A stretch of DNA of 64,000 nucleotides from Metapseudomonas otitidis (GTDB lineage Bacteria; Pseudomonadota; Gammaproteobacteria; Pseudomonadales; Pseudomonadaceae): NCBI RefSeq assembly GCF_900111835.1, contig NZ_FOJP01000019.1, positions 78,873-142,872 of the forward strand, read 5' to 3'. Positions 18,389 through 27,107 of the stretch are shown here, piece after piece (within the stretch, counting starts at the first letter, position 1; each line of letters begins with the position of its first letter). The position numbers and the translations under genes are program-made. The notes under the pieces are model-generated. The model saw only the letters and a program-made list of their open reading frames with translations, had not been told where the DNA came from and did no database searches.

Positions 18389-19756
18389 TCAGAACAACGC
18401 CAGGCTGTAGGTGAGGAAGACCCGGTTCTGGTCGACGTCGGTGCTCGCCTGGCTGCGCAGGCTGGCGTTGCGCCAGGTGATGCCCAGGCCCTTGGCCGGC
18501 CCGGCCTGCACCACGTAGGCCAGGGTGAAGTCCCGCTCCCACTCCTGCAGGTGCCCGCGTTCGGAGCGGATGCCGCTGCCCTTGAGGTAGGCGATGTTGC
18601 TGGTCAGCCCCGGCAGCCCCCAGGTGCCGAAGTCCAGCCCGTACTGGGCCAGCCAGGTGCGTTCGCCGGCGCGGGCGAAGCTGTTCAGCTGGCGGTCGGT
18701 GATCAGGTAGACGTCGCTGCCGTTGCCCTGGTTGGGCTGGATGAAGTGGCTGTCGCCGCTCAGGCGCTGATAGCCGGCGCCGAGGGTGTGGGCGCCGAGG
18801 CTCCAGCTGAACAGGGCGCTCCAGGCGCGGTTGTCCACCTTGCCGCGATGGGCGCCGCTCTCGCCGTTGCCGGGGCCGTAGTAGCCGGCAGCGGTGTAGC
18901 CCTCGGCGCGGCCGCTGCGGCTGGCGTTGCGGCCCGTGGCGCGGGTGTCGAAGTGGCGCAGGTCGGTCTTCAGCGTGCCCTGGGGCAGCGCCTGCTCGTG
19001 GTTGAGGCCGACGAAGTGCTGGCGATAGAAGTCCTCCAGCTGGCCCAGGTAGTACTGCACCTGCAACTGCTCGTTGACCTGGTAATCCAGGCCGAGGAAG
19101 TCGAAGGCGTCGCTGTGGCGGGCCGGCGCCGCGCTGACGGCGTTGCCGGGCTTGCGCGGGCTGTTGGCGCCGTTGATGGAAAGGTCGTCTCGGTGGCTCT
19201 GGGCGCGCCCCTTGGCCTGGCGCAGGCGGCCAGCCAGCAGGGTGAGGTCGTCGAACTCGCGCACCGTCAGCTGGGCGCCTTCGAAGGTCTGCGGCAGCAG
19301 GCGCCCGTCGTTGGCCTTGATCACCGGCAGGCGCGGGATCAGGGTGCCGACCCGCGCCTCGCTGGCGCCGACCCGCAGCTTGGCGGTGAGCCCGAGGCTG
19401 CTGAATTCATCGCGGGCGCGGCCGTTGTGCTCCAGGGGGAACAGCGTGCTGGGGGTGCGGGCCTGGCCGGCCTTGCCGGCGCGGCCACCGCCGTCCAGGC
19501 GAAGGCCGAGCAGGCCGAGGGCGTCGAGGCCGACGCCCACCGTGCCTTCGGTGTAGCCGGACTGGTAGTCCAGGCGCAGGCCCTGGCCCCATTCCTCGGT
19601 CTGGCCGGCGTGGCCGTCGCGGTTGTCCTGGTTGAAGTAGAAGTTGCGCAGCGACAGGGTGGCGTGGCTGTCGTCGAGGAAGCCGCCCGCCTCGGCCAGG
19701 CCCAGGGCGAGGGCCAGCGACAGGGCGAGGGGTAGGCGGAAATGGATGGCGGTCAT
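18389..19756 (-). CDS. OprD-family outer-membrane porin
   Basis: This 455-residue porin has a signal peptide (to about residue 23, ending EAGG) and then the family start GGFLDDSHATLSLRNFYFNQ, diagnostic for OprD channels. Later family strands include QYYLGQLEDFYRQHFVGL and the C-terminal VFLTYSLALF with a terminal Phe. OprD members carry specific small solutes, such as amino acids or carboxylates, through the outer membrane. The ATG has an AAGGAGG site. It is the last gene of a five-gene row (ABC ATPase, permease, binding protein, phosphatase, porin), so it probably admits the compound that the ABC system imports. Confidence 0.92.
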   Translation of the reverse strand: MTAIHFRLPLALSLALALGLAEAGGFLDDSHATLSLRNFYFNQDNRDGHAGQTEEWGQGLRLDYQSGYTEGTVGVGLDALGLLGLRLDGGGRAGKAGQARTPSTLFPLEHNGRARDEFSSLGLTAKLRVGASEARVGTLIPRLPVIKANDGRLLPQTFEGAQLTVREFDDLTLLAGRLRQAKGRAQSHRDDLSINGANSPRKPGNAVSAAPARHSDAFDFLGLDYQVNEQLQVQYYLGQLEDFYRQHFVGLNHEQALPQGTLKTDLRHFDTRATGRNASRSGRAEGYTAAGYYGPGNGESGAHRGKVDNRAWSALFSWSLGAHTLGAGYQRLSGDSHFIQPNQGNGSDVYLITDRQLNSFARAGERTWLAQYGLDFGTWGLPGLTSNIAYLKGSGIRSERGHLQEWERDFTLAYVVQAGPAKGLGITWRNASLRSQASTDVDQNRVFLTYSLALF

Positions 19757-19785
19757 GGCGTGTCCTCCTTGTGACCTCGGGCGGT

Positions 19786-20574
19786 TCAGGCCTGGTGCAG
19801 GCGCTCCAGGGCCTGGCGGTGCAACTGGGGATCGCCGGCGGCCAGTACGCTGCTGCCAGAGCCAAGGCCGAGCGGGCGGCCCTGCCAGTCGCTGATCACC
19901 CCGCCGGCGCCTTCGATGACCGGCACCAGGGCGCAGTAGTCCACCGGCGCCATGCCGCCGCCGTCGGCCACCAGGTCGATGCGCCCCCGGGCGAGGTTGG
20001 CGTAGGCGCTGCAGGCGGCGCCGTAGAGACGCCAGCGGGTGGCGTCGCGCAGCCGGACGAAGGCCACCAGGTGAGTGTCCGGCAGGCTTTCCGGGTTGCT
20101 GCTGGCCAGCAGCGCGCGGGCCAGCTCGGTGCAGGGGCGGGTGCGCACCGGCTGGCCGTTGAGCCGGGTGGGCTGGCCTTCCACACCGACCCAGCGCAGG
20201 CCGGCGATGGGCAGGTCGACCACCCCCAGCACCGGGCGCCCGTCGCGGCACAGAGCGATCAGCGTGCCGTACACCGGGACCCCGGCGATGAAGGCCTTGG
20301 TGCCGTCGATGGGGTCGAGCACCCAGCTGTATTCGGCGTCGCGCTGGTGGTCGGGGTACTCCTCGCCCACCACGCCGAAGCTGGGTGTGTGGCGGGCGAT
20401 GGCCTCGCGCAGTTCGTGCTCGATGGCGCGGTCGATGGCGGTGACGGGGCTGGCGTCGTCCTTGTCCTCGAAGGGCTGGCCGTCCTCCAGGGCGGTCTGC
20501 CAGTGGGCCTGCAGGCGGGCGCGGGCGAGGTCGGCGAGGTGTTCGGCGGTGGCGCGGTGGTGGTGGGCGGTCAT
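19786..20574 (-). CDS. Inositol monophosphatase-family phosphatase, HisN-like
   Basis: This 262-residue enzyme belongs to the Mg2+-dependent inositol-phosphatase superfamily. The metal site is intact: VVGEEYP near residue 68, WVLDPIDGTKAFIAG near 84-98, and AGGVISDWQG with the second acidic region near 225. The spacing and the VPVYGTLIAL segment look most like histidinol-phosphatase HisN or related sugar/polyol phosphatases. It has no signal peptide, so it should act in the cytoplasm. It sits between the ABC binding protein and the porin, which suggests that the imported compound carries a phosphate to be removed. A histidine-pathway role is less likely here. Confidence 0.85.
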   Translation of the reverse strand: MTAHHHRATAEHLADLARARLQAHWQTALEDGQPFEDKDDASPVTAIDRAIEHELREAIARHTPSFGVVGEEYPDHQRDAEYSWVLDPIDGTKAFIAGVPVYGTLIALCRDGRPVLGVVDLPIAGLRWVGVEGQPTRLNGQPVRTRPCTELARALLASSNPESLPDTHLVAFVRLRDATRWRLYGAACSAYANLARGRIDLVADGGGMAPVDYCALVPVIEGAGGVISDWQGRPLGLGSGSSVLAAGDPQLHRQALERLHQA

Positions 20575-20587
20575 GTCCGGCTCCGTG

Positions 20588-21580
20588 TCAGAGGGCTTTG
20601 TCGAGGCCTTTCCAGGCGCTGAGGAAGGCGTCGCGGCCGGCGATGGCGGCCTGCTCGTCGGTGGGGAAGACGGCGATGTCCTTCAGCTCCGGCAGCTCGA
20701 CATGGGTGCTGACCTCGATGTCGCTGCGGCTCGGCCGGCGGTAGGCCTGCTCCAGCAGGGCGATCTGGGTGTCGCGGCTCAGCAGCAGGTCGTAGAGGCG
20801 CTTGCCGGCCTCGGGGTTGGGGCCGTTCTTCACCAGCACTAGGGCCTCTTCGGTGACGAAGGTGCCGTCGGCCGGGTAGACCAGGCGGATCTCCCGCTGG
20901 CCGCCGGCGACATAGGCATAGGCGTTGCCTTCGAAGGTCAGGCCGACGGCGTATTCGCCCTGGGCCACCTGGTTGAGCACGGCGCTGGAGTTGCGCGAGA
21001 CCACCAGGTTGGCGGCCAGGCGGCGGAAGTCGTCCTCGCCCAGCAGCTGGCGCAGGCCCCAGAGCGCGGTGTAGGCGGTGGAGGTGGCGGTGGGGTCGCC
21101 GACGATGATCCGCCCCTTCCAGGCCGGGTCCAGCAGGTCGCGCCACCGGGTGGGCTCCTTGAGCCCGCCGAGCTGCTTGCGGTTCACCATCATCACCACC
21201 ACCTGGATGTTGGCGGTGCTCCACAGGTGCTGCGGGTGCTGGTGCGCCTCGGGGATGGCCTGGGCCTGGGGCGAGCGGTAGGGCGCGTAGAGCGCGGTGA
21301 AGGCGCCCAGGGTGTTGGGCTGGGAACTCCAGAACACGTCGGCCCGAGCGGCCTGGCCCTCGGCCTCGATGCGCTTGAGCAGGGCGGCGCTGGAGCCGTT
21401 GACCACGCCGATCTTCAGGCCCGGGGCGAGGTGCTGGCCGCTGTCCAGCAGGGCCTGCACCGCCGAGTCGTTGTTGGTGGTGTAGAGCACCGCCTGCTCG
21501 CGGGCGAGGGCGGGTTGCAGCAGGTTGAGGGCGAGGGCGGCCAGCAGGGCGGGCAGCCGGTGCTTCCAGGTGGCGTTCAT
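20588..21580 (-). CDS. ABC transporter periplasmic binding protein, Fbp/AfuA-like
   Basis: This is a 330-residue secreted protein with a signal peptide (to about residue 27) and then a two-lobe iron/phosphonate/spermidine-type binding fold. EQAVLYTTNNDSAVQALL at the mature N-terminus and DVFWSSQPNTLGAF are typical of the Fbp/Afu class, and GRIIVGDPTATSTAY and PNPEAGKRLYDLLLS follow in the usual order. The iron-binding paired Tyr of true FbpA is not evident. This class also includes hexose-phosphate (AfuA) and 2-aminoethylphosphonate binders. It lies 20 bases from the permease gene and next to a phosphatase, so a phosphorylated ligand is plausible. Confidence 0.85.
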   Translation of the reverse strand: MNATWKHRLPALLAALALNLLQPALAREQAVLYTTNNDSAVQALLDSGQHLAPGLKIGVVNGSSAALLKRIEAEGQAARADVFWSSQPNTLGAFTALYAPYRSPQAQAIPEAHQHPQHLWSTANIQVVVMMVNRKQLGGLKEPTRWRDLLDPAWKGRIIVGDPTATSTAYTALWGLRQLLGEDDFRRLAANLVVSRNSSAVLNQVAQGEYAVGLTFEGNAYAYVAGGQREIRLVYPADGTFVTEEALVLVKNGPNPEAGKRLYDLLLSRDTQIALLEQAYRRPSRSDIEVSTHVELPELKDIAVFPTDEQAAIAGRDAFLSAWKGLDKAL

Positions 21581-21600
21581 GGCGAGTCCTTCCTTGCGGT

Positions 21601-23232
21601 TCAGAAGACCTTGATGCGGAACACCCGGGTGGCGATGACCACCGGGACGAGGGTGAGCAGGACCAGCACCAGCCCGTAGGCCGCTGCCTGGCCCTGGAGG
21701 CCGGTTTCCACCAGGCGGAAGACCTGGATGGTGATGGTCTCGCGGCCGGCCGAGTACACCACCAGCGAGGCGCTCAGCTCGGCGACGATGGTGGTCCAGG
21801 TGAGCACCACCGCGGCGGCGACGGCGGGCGCCATCAGCGGTAGCACCACCTTGAAGAAGGAGCGCAGCGGCGGCACGCCGAGGCTGATGGAGGCCTCCTC
21901 GATGGAGTCGGGGATGTTGTAGAGGGTGGCCGAGGCGCTGCGCACGCCGAAGGGGAAACGGCGGATGACGAAGGCGACGACGATGATCGCCGCCGTGCCG
22001 CTGAGGGCCAGCGGGCCGCTGTTGAAGGTCATCACCAGGCCGATGCCGAGCACCGTGCCGGACATGGCCAGGGGCAGCATGGCGAGGTAGTCGATGGCCG
22101 GGGTGAGCAGGTTCTTCTTCTTGATCACCAGGTAGCTGATGACCACGCTGAGCAGGATACCCACCAGGGTCGCCAGGGCGCCGTAGGCCAGTGTGTTGAG
22201 GATGGGTTCCGGGCTGCGCAGCAGGACCCGCTCCAGGTTCTCCAGGGAGAACTGGCCCCAGTGCATCACCGGCCCCCGCGAGCGGGTGAAGGCGCTGGCC
22301 AGCACCGTCAGCAGCGGCAGCGAGGAGAGCAGGATGAACAGCGCCGTGGCCGCGCCCAGCAGCGCGCCGCGTACCCCGCGCAGGCGCTGGGCCGGGGCGC
22401 TGCGGCCCTGGACGATCTCGTAGCGCTTGCGCCCCACCAGCCAGCGCTGGAGGAACAGCACCCCGGCGACGATGGCGATGGACAGGGTGGCCAGGGCGCT
22501 CTGCAGGCCGGCGTTGGTGCCCATCTCGGAGACGAAGCTGAGGTAGGTGAGCACCGAGAGCAGCTGCACCTTGCCGCCCAGCAGGGTGGCGATGGCGAAG
22601 TTGCCCACCACCAGGGTGTACACCAGCAGCCCGGAGGTCAGCACGGCGGGCAGCACCACCGGCAGCATCACCTGCAGGCGCGCCTTGGCCGGCGGCACGC
22701 CGAGGCTCTGGGCGGCTTCTTCCAGCTGGGCGTCGAAGCCGCGGATGGCGGCCAGGGTGCCGAGGTAGATGTAGGTGTAGTAGACCAGGCTCATCACCAG
22801 TACCAGGCCGGGCCAGCCGTAGAAGCTGGGCAGGGCGAGGCCGAGGTGGTCCTCCAGGGCGCGGGTGAGCAGGCCGTTGTTGCCGAGGAGCATCAGCCAG
22901 GTCTGGCTGACGATCACCTCCGGGACCACCAGGGTGCACACCGGCAGCACCGCCACCAGCGCCTTGCCGGGGAAGTCGAAGCGCGCGGTGACGTAGGCCA
23001 GGGACACCCCGAGCACGCTGGCGCAGCCGGTCACCAGGGCGCCCAGCAGCAGGGTGTTGCCGAGGGCGCGCAGGTAGCGCGGGTCGTCCAGCAACTGGGT
23101 CCAGCCACTGCCGCCGGCACCGGCCACGCTGCCGTGCAGCAGGTTGGCCAGGGGCCAGAGCAGGAACACCAGCAGCAGCCCCAGGGCGAACAGGGCGAGA
23201 AGCAGCCAGGGGGAGGGCAGGCGCCGGTTCAT
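21601..23232 (-). CDS. ABC transporter fused permease, FbpB-type
   Basis: The 543-residue membrane protein holds two permease domains in tandem, each with its EAA-type coupling loop: EEAAQSLGVPPAKARLQVMLP in the first half and EEASISLGVPPLRSFFKVVLP in the second. About twelve transmembrane helices are present. This fused form is usual for iron(III) and related importers, where one chain replaces a permease pair. The start ATG overlaps the ATPase stop (ATGA), and the binding-protein gene follows within 20 bases. It forms the membrane channel of the importer encoded around it. Confidence 0.92.
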   Translation of the reverse strand: MNRRLPSPWLLLALFALGLLLVFLLWPLANLLHGSVAGAGGSGWTQLLDDPRYLRALGNTLLLGALVTGCASVLGVSLAYVTARFDFPGKALVAVLPVCTLVVPEVIVSQTWLMLLGNNGLLTRALEDHLGLALPSFYGWPGLVLVMSLVYYTYIYLGTLAAIRGFDAQLEEAAQSLGVPPAKARLQVMLPVVLPAVLTSGLLVYTLVVGNFAIATLLGGKVQLLSVLTYLSFVSEMGTNAGLQSALATLSIAIVAGVLFLQRWLVGRKRYEIVQGRSAPAQRLRGVRGALLGAATALFILLSSLPLLTVLASAFTRSRGPVMHWGQFSLENLERVLLRSPEPILNTLAYGALATLVGILLSVVISYLVIKKKNLLTPAIDYLAMLPLAMSGTVLGIGLVMTFNSGPLALSGTAAIIVVAFVIRRFPFGVRSASATLYNIPDSIEEASISLGVPPLRSFFKVVLPLMAPAVAAAVVLTWTTIVAELSASLVVYSAGRETITIQVFRLVETGLQGQAAAYGLVLVLLTLVPVVIATRVFRIKVF

Positions 23233-24299
23233 TGGGCCACCACCCGGAGCTGTGCGGGGTCGAACTCCAGGCTCACCAGCTGGCCTTCGTGGAAGCCGTC
23301 GCCGTCGGTGCCGAAGCGGTCGACGCTGAGCTGCTGGGCGTCGGCCAGCTCGATGCGGTAGCTGGTGCGGTTGCCCAGGTACTGCTTGCGCCGCACCTGG
23401 CCGGCCAGGCAGTTGCCGAGGTTCTGCCCGGCGGGGCGCAAGCGGATGCTTTCCGGCCGTGCTACCAGGTGCACCTCGGGCTCGGGCAGCGCCGTCTCGG
23501 CCCGGGCCTGCAGCGGTTGGCCGGCCACCAGCACGCGGATGCCGTCGTCGCCGGCCTGTTCCAGCACCCGCGCGGCCAGCAGGTTGGCCGAGCCGATGAA
23601 GTCGGCGGCGTAGGTGCTGGCGGGGGACTGGTAGATGGCCTGGGGGCTGCCCAGTTGCTCGATGCGGCCCTTGCGCATCAGGGCGATGCAGTCGGAGAGC
23701 GCCAGGGCCTCTTCCTGGTCGTGGGTGACGAAGACGGTGGTGATGCCGATCTCCCGCTGCAGGTCGGCGATGGCGGCGCGGATCTGCAGGCGCAGCTGGG
23801 CGTCGAGGTTGGACAGCGGCTCGTCCATCAGCAGCACCTCGGGCTCGATGGCCAGGGCGCGGGCCAGGGCCACCCGCTGCCGCTGGCCGCCGGAGAGGGC
23901 GGCGGGGTGGCGCTCGGCGAAGCCGCTCATGCCGACCCGCTCCAGGTATTCGCCCACCTTGCGGCGCAGGGTCGCCGCGTCGGTCCGGCGGGCGCGCAGG
24001 CCGTAGGCGACGTTGTCGAACACGGTCTTGTCGGGGAACAGGGCGTAGTCCTGGAAGACCATGCCGATGCCCCGGCGGTGGGCGGGGACCTGGGTCATGT
24101 CGACGTCGCCGAAGGCCAAGCGCCCGCCGCTGGGGCGGATGAAGCCGGCGATCACCCGCAGCAGGGTGGTCTTGCCGCAGCCGCTGGGGCCGAGCAGGGT
24201 GAAGAAGCTGCCGTCGGGGATGTGCAGGTTGAGGCCGTCGATGACCTTGATCCCGCTGCCGTAGCTGACGTCCAGCTGGCTGATGCTGATGGATGACAT
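23229..24299 (-). CDS. ABC transporter ATP-binding protein
   Basis: This 356-residue ATPase powers the adjacent importer. Walker A is GPSGCGKTT near residue 38, the Q-loop lies in VFQDYALFP, the signature is LSGGQRQRVALARAL, Walker B is EVLLMDEPLSNLD and the switch His is in VFVTHDQEEAL. The C-terminal 120 residues form a TOBE-like regulatory domain (FIGSANLLAARV; LVARPESIRLRP). It starts at ATG 24299 with a GGAG site and is the first gene of the transporter row. The substrate group is that of the Fbp/Afu/phosphonate class. The AraC regulator lies 175 bases upstream on the same strand. Confidence 0.94.
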   Translation of the reverse strand: MSSISISQLDVSYGSGIKVIDGLNLHIPDGSFFTLLGPSGCGKTTLLRVIAGFIRPSGGRLAFGDVDMTQVPAHRRGIGMVFQDYALFPDKTVFDNVAYGLRARRTDAATLRRKVGEYLERVGMSGFAERHPAALSGGQRQRVALARALAIEPEVLLMDEPLSNLDAQLRLQIRAAIADLQREIGITTVFVTHDQEEALALSDCIALMRKGRIEQLGSPQAIYQSPASTYAADFIGSANLLAARVLEQAGDDGIRVLVAGQPLQARAETALPEPEVHLVARPESIRLRPAGQNLGNCLAGQVRRKQYLGNRTSYRIELADAQQLSVDRFGTDGDGFHEGQLVSLEFDPAQLRVVAQ

Positions 24300-24474
24300 C
24301 GCATTTCTCCGTTCGCGTGTTTGTTCTTGTTGGCGCGGGGGCAGTGCCTGGGCGGGCCGCCCCGGGGCGTCGTTGCACCCCGTGGATGGGCCTACTGTGA
24401 ACGGGGCGCGGGCGGGTGGCTTGATCGATTCGCCCGGTTGCGGTGCGCGGTTCGGCACAGCCGGGCGGCCGGCC

Positions 24475-25221
24475 TCAGGCGCGGCAGCGCTCGCGGTACT
24501 GGCTCGGGGAGAGCCCGGTGAGGGCCTTGAACTGGCGGCTGAAGGCGCTGTGGTCGGCATAGCCGCAGCGGTAGGCGATCTCGGTGATGGGCAGCTCGCC
24601 GGCCAGCAGCTGGGTGGCGGCGCCCAGGCGCGCCTTGTGGATCATCTGCCGGGGGCTGAGCTGGAAGATGCGCTTGCACAGGCGGCCGAGCTGGGAGGCG
24701 GAGAGCCCGGCGATGGCGGTGAGTTCATCGAGGCTGATGGGCTCGGCGAAGTGCTCGCGGATGTGGGCGTCCACCGCCGCCAGGCGCTGGAAGGCCGGGT
24801 GGCTGGACTGCGGCGCCTGCAGGTCGTAGGAGATGCCGGCCATGCCGATGACCCGCTGCGCCGGGTCGCGCAGGGGCAGCTTGTGGGTCAGGCACCAGCC
24901 GGGTTTGCGGCCGGGGTAGAGGTGCAGTTCCAGCTGGTCGCTGAGTTGGTCGCCGGCCTCCAGCACCTGGCGGTCCTGCTCGGTGTAGAGGTGGCCGAAG
25001 CGACGCGGGAACACGTCCTCGGCGGTGCGCCCCAGCAGCGGCGCCTTGTCCCTGAAGCCGCAGCGCTGTGCGAGGGTCTGGTTGACCAGCACGTAGCGGG
25101 CGTCCAGGTCCTTGACGAAGAACACCACGTCCGGCATCGCGTCCAGCAGCGGCGCGACCTGCTCCAGGCAGCGCAGCAGGCTGGGCAGGTCCGGGGCGTG
25201 TGAAAGGCATTCGAGCTGCAT
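24475..25221 (-). CDS. AraC-family regulator with N-terminal PAS domain
   Basis: The 248-residue protein has a PAS fold in its first 130 residues (LLDAMPDVVFFVKDLDARYVLVN, then GMAGISYDL) and an AraC DNA-binding domain in the last 100 (DELTAIAGLSASQLGRLCKRIF; ITEIAYRCGYADHSAFSRQFKAL; LSPSQYRERC). PAS sensing instead of the common AraC arm suggests a small-molecule cue bound in the cytoplasm. It lies directly upstream of the ABC importer genes on the same strand and is probably their activator. No clear tandem operator could be picked out in 24300-24474. Confidence 0.88.
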   Translation of the reverse strand: MQLECLSHAPDLPSLLRCLEQVAPLLDAMPDVVFFVKDLDARYVLVNQTLAQRCGFRDKAPLLGRTAEDVFPRRFGHLYTEQDRQVLEAGDQLSDQLELHLYPGRKPGWCLTHKLPLRDPAQRVIGMAGISYDLQAPQSSHPAFQRLAAVDAHIREHFAEPISLDELTAIAGLSASQLGRLCKRIFQLSPRQMIHKARLGAATQLLAGELPITEIAYRCGYADHSAFSRQFKALTGLSPSQYRERCRA

Positions 25222-25446
25222 CGTGCATACGCCGGAGGCTGGCTGTCGGGAGGGTTCGGCCCGTCGGCCGCCGGTCCCGGGCGGCCTTGGGCTGTGAACC
25301 TAGCCCGGCCCGTTCGGCGGGCGCCAGAGGCCGGGCGCCCCGGGGAGGGGCGCGCAATTGCGTATTCACGAGGGGGAAGGTGACCGGTTGGTCAGTCGCC
25401 ATTTCCTGCCGGGCCAGGTCCCGCACCGTGCGTGCGGGGCGCCGGG

Positions 25447-26334
25447 TCAGCTGCGGCGTTCGACGATGTAGCGGGCCAGGGCGCGCAGCGGCTCGGCGGC
25501 CTCGCCCAGGGGGCGCAGGGCGTGCAGGGCCTGGTCGCGCAGCTCCAGGGCGTAGTCCTTGGCGGCGTCGAGGCCGAGCAGGGCGGGGTAGGTGGGCTTG
25601 TCGGCAGCCTGGTCCTTGCCCTGGGTCTTGCCGAGGGTGGCGGTGTCGCTTTCCACGTCGAGGATGTCGTCCTGCACCTGGAAGGCCAGGCCCACGGCGC
25701 GGGCATAGACCTGCAGGGCACGCAGCAGGGTGTCGTCGGCACGGCCGCTGGCCAGGGCGCCGAGGCGCACGCTGGCTTCGATGAGGGCGCCGGTCTTGTG
25801 CCGGTGCATGGTTTCCAGGGCGGCCTGGTCGAGACGGATGCCCACGGAGCCGAGGTCGATGGCCTGGCCGCCGACCATGCCGGCGGGGCCGGAGGCCCGG
25901 GCCAGGGCGGTGATCATGGTCAGGCGTGTGTCGCCGTCCTGCGGGTTGCGGCGGCGGTCGGCCAGCACTTCGAAGGCCAGCGCCTGCAGGCCGTCGCCGG
26001 CGAGGATGGCGCAGGCTTCGTCGAAGGCCTTGTGGGTGGTGGGCTTGCCCCGGCGCAGGTCGTCGTCGTCCATGGCCGGCAGGTCGTCGTGCACCAGGGA
26101 GTAGGCGTGGATCAGCTCCACCGCGCAGGCGGCGCCGTCGGCCTGGTCGAGGTTGCCGCCGAGGGCTTCGCAGGCGGCGTAGACCAGCAGCGGGCGGACG
26201 CGCTTGCCGCCGTTGGTGACGCTGTAGCGCATGGCCTGGTAGAGGCGGTCCAGCTCGTTGGAGGGGGCGTCGAAGAGGGTTTCCAGGGCGGCGTCGACGC
26301 GTGCCTGGCAGCGGGCCTGGTAGGCGGCGATCAT
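25447..26334 (-). CDS. ispA: Farnesyl diphosphate (polyprenyl) synthase
   Basis: This 295-residue enzyme condenses isopentenyl diphosphate with allylic diphosphates to make geranyl and farnesyl diphosphate. The first Asp-rich motif is in [20 protein letters not shown] near residue 85 (DDxxxxD pattern) and the second in [14 protein letters not shown] near 220. [13 protein letters not shown] is the usual first block. The ATG overlaps the xseB stop (ATGA), so the pair is co-translated. Normally dxs follows on the same strand, but here a 225-base gap and an AraC gene follow, marking the right edge of the inserted block. A GGCCGCC/GGCGGCC hairpin lies at 25266-25286. Confidence 0.96.
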   Translation of the reverse strand: MIAAYQARCQARVDAALETLFDAPSNELDRLYQAMRYSVTNGGKRVRPLLVYAACEALGGNLDQADGAACAVELIHAYSLVHDDLPAMDDDDLRRGKPTTHKAFDEACAILAGDGLQALAFEVLADRRRNPQDGDTRLTMITALARASGPAGMVGGQAIDLGSVGIRLDQAALETMHRHKTGALIEASVRLGALASGRADDTLLRALQVYARAVGLAFQVQDDILDVESDTATLGKTQGKDQAADKPTYPALLGLDAAKDYALELRDQALHALRPLGEAAEPLRALARYIVERRS

Positions 26335-26573
26335 GCCGGCTCGTCCGCGTCGAAGGGGGCTTCCTCCAGCTCGCCGTCGCGCTCTAGCAGCATCTGCACC
26401 TTCTGTTCGGCCTGGCTCAGGGCGCCCTGGCATTCCCGGGTCAGGCGGATGCCCTGCTCGAAGGCGCTCAGCGAGTCTTCGAGCGAGAGTTCGCCGCTTT
26501 CCAGGCGTTCGACCAGCGCTTGCAGGTCGGCGAGTGACTGTTCGAAGTCGGGGGTGGCTTTCTTGCGGGCCAT
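26331..26573 (-). CDS. xseB: Exodeoxyribonuclease VII small subunit
   Basis: This 80-residue coiled-coil protein pairs with XseA to form exonuclease VII, which degrades single-stranded DNA from both ends. The family pattern is complete: [20 protein letters not shown], then [19 protein letters not shown] and [11 protein letters not shown], ending in an acidic tail. ATG 26573 gives the usual N-terminus [13 protein letters not shown] longer reading frame upstream runs into the hairpin repeat and is not real. It is the first gene of the xseB-ispA unit, as in other Pseudomonas. Confidence 0.95.
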   Translation of the reverse strand: MARKKATPDFEQSLADLQALVERLESGELSLEDSLSAFEQGIRLTRECQGALSQAEQKVQMLLERDGELEEAPFDADEPA

Positions 26574-26734
26574 GGAGGGGTCTCGGGGGATTTCAGAACG
26601 GGCGGACACTAGCAGAGGCGCGGCCTTGCGGGCAATCGACGGTGGTCGTAGCGGGGTGGTTTCGTGGCTTAGGGACGGTGTTGTGGTAGGTGCCGGTGCC
26701 TTCACCATGGCGCTGCCCGAAAGCGGTGTCTCAA

Positions 26735-27019
26735 CGCCAGGTTGGTTATCGAGCTTTGCTGATGTCGCCTGTTTCGCCTTGCCTGGCGAGTTTCTTTTTT
26801 CAATCGTCGGAATGCCGCCCACAAAAAAGAAACCAAAAAGGCTCGCCCCGCCATCCGGGTCCCGCTGCGCGGGACTTCCCTCGCTCCGTCGCCGCTACGG
26901 GGGCCGGCGCGATGGGCCATCCATGGCCTGGCGCGCCTCTCGCGGCATCCATGCCGCTCGTCCCCCTGCGCAACGACTGCGCTCGGCCTCCTGAAGGGGC
27001 CGTTTCCCTGCCCCACCTT
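26735..27019. repeat. Dispersed multi-hairpin repeat, copy 1
   Basis: About 285 bases closely resemble copy 2 at 31833-32100 in the same orientation. The hairpins run in order: a long arm pair GGCGAG-TTTCTTTTTT (26785-26800) with AAAAAAGAAA (26823-26832) and CTCGCC (26842-26847); CCCGC-TGC-GCGGG (26861-26873); GGCCA-TCCA-TGGCC (26915-26928); GCGGCA-TCCA-TGCCGC (26942-26957); and GGGGC...GCCCC (26996-27014). It fills most of the gap between xseB and the TSUP gene. Small reading frames inside it are not genes. The rest of 26574-27107 shows nothing else. Confidence 0.85.
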
Positions 27020-27107
27020 CTATTGCCTGGGACGATCACCGTGTGCGCGTCGTGCACGATCTGAGGGGCATCGCCTACTCGGCTCAGCGGTCACGCAACG
27101 CCGGGTT

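Noticed and set aside
26331..27016. Small reading frames inside the hairpin repeat, including one extending xseB
   Set aside because: They cover inverted repeats, lack ribosome sites, and the two repeat copies keep stems and not amino-acid sequence.
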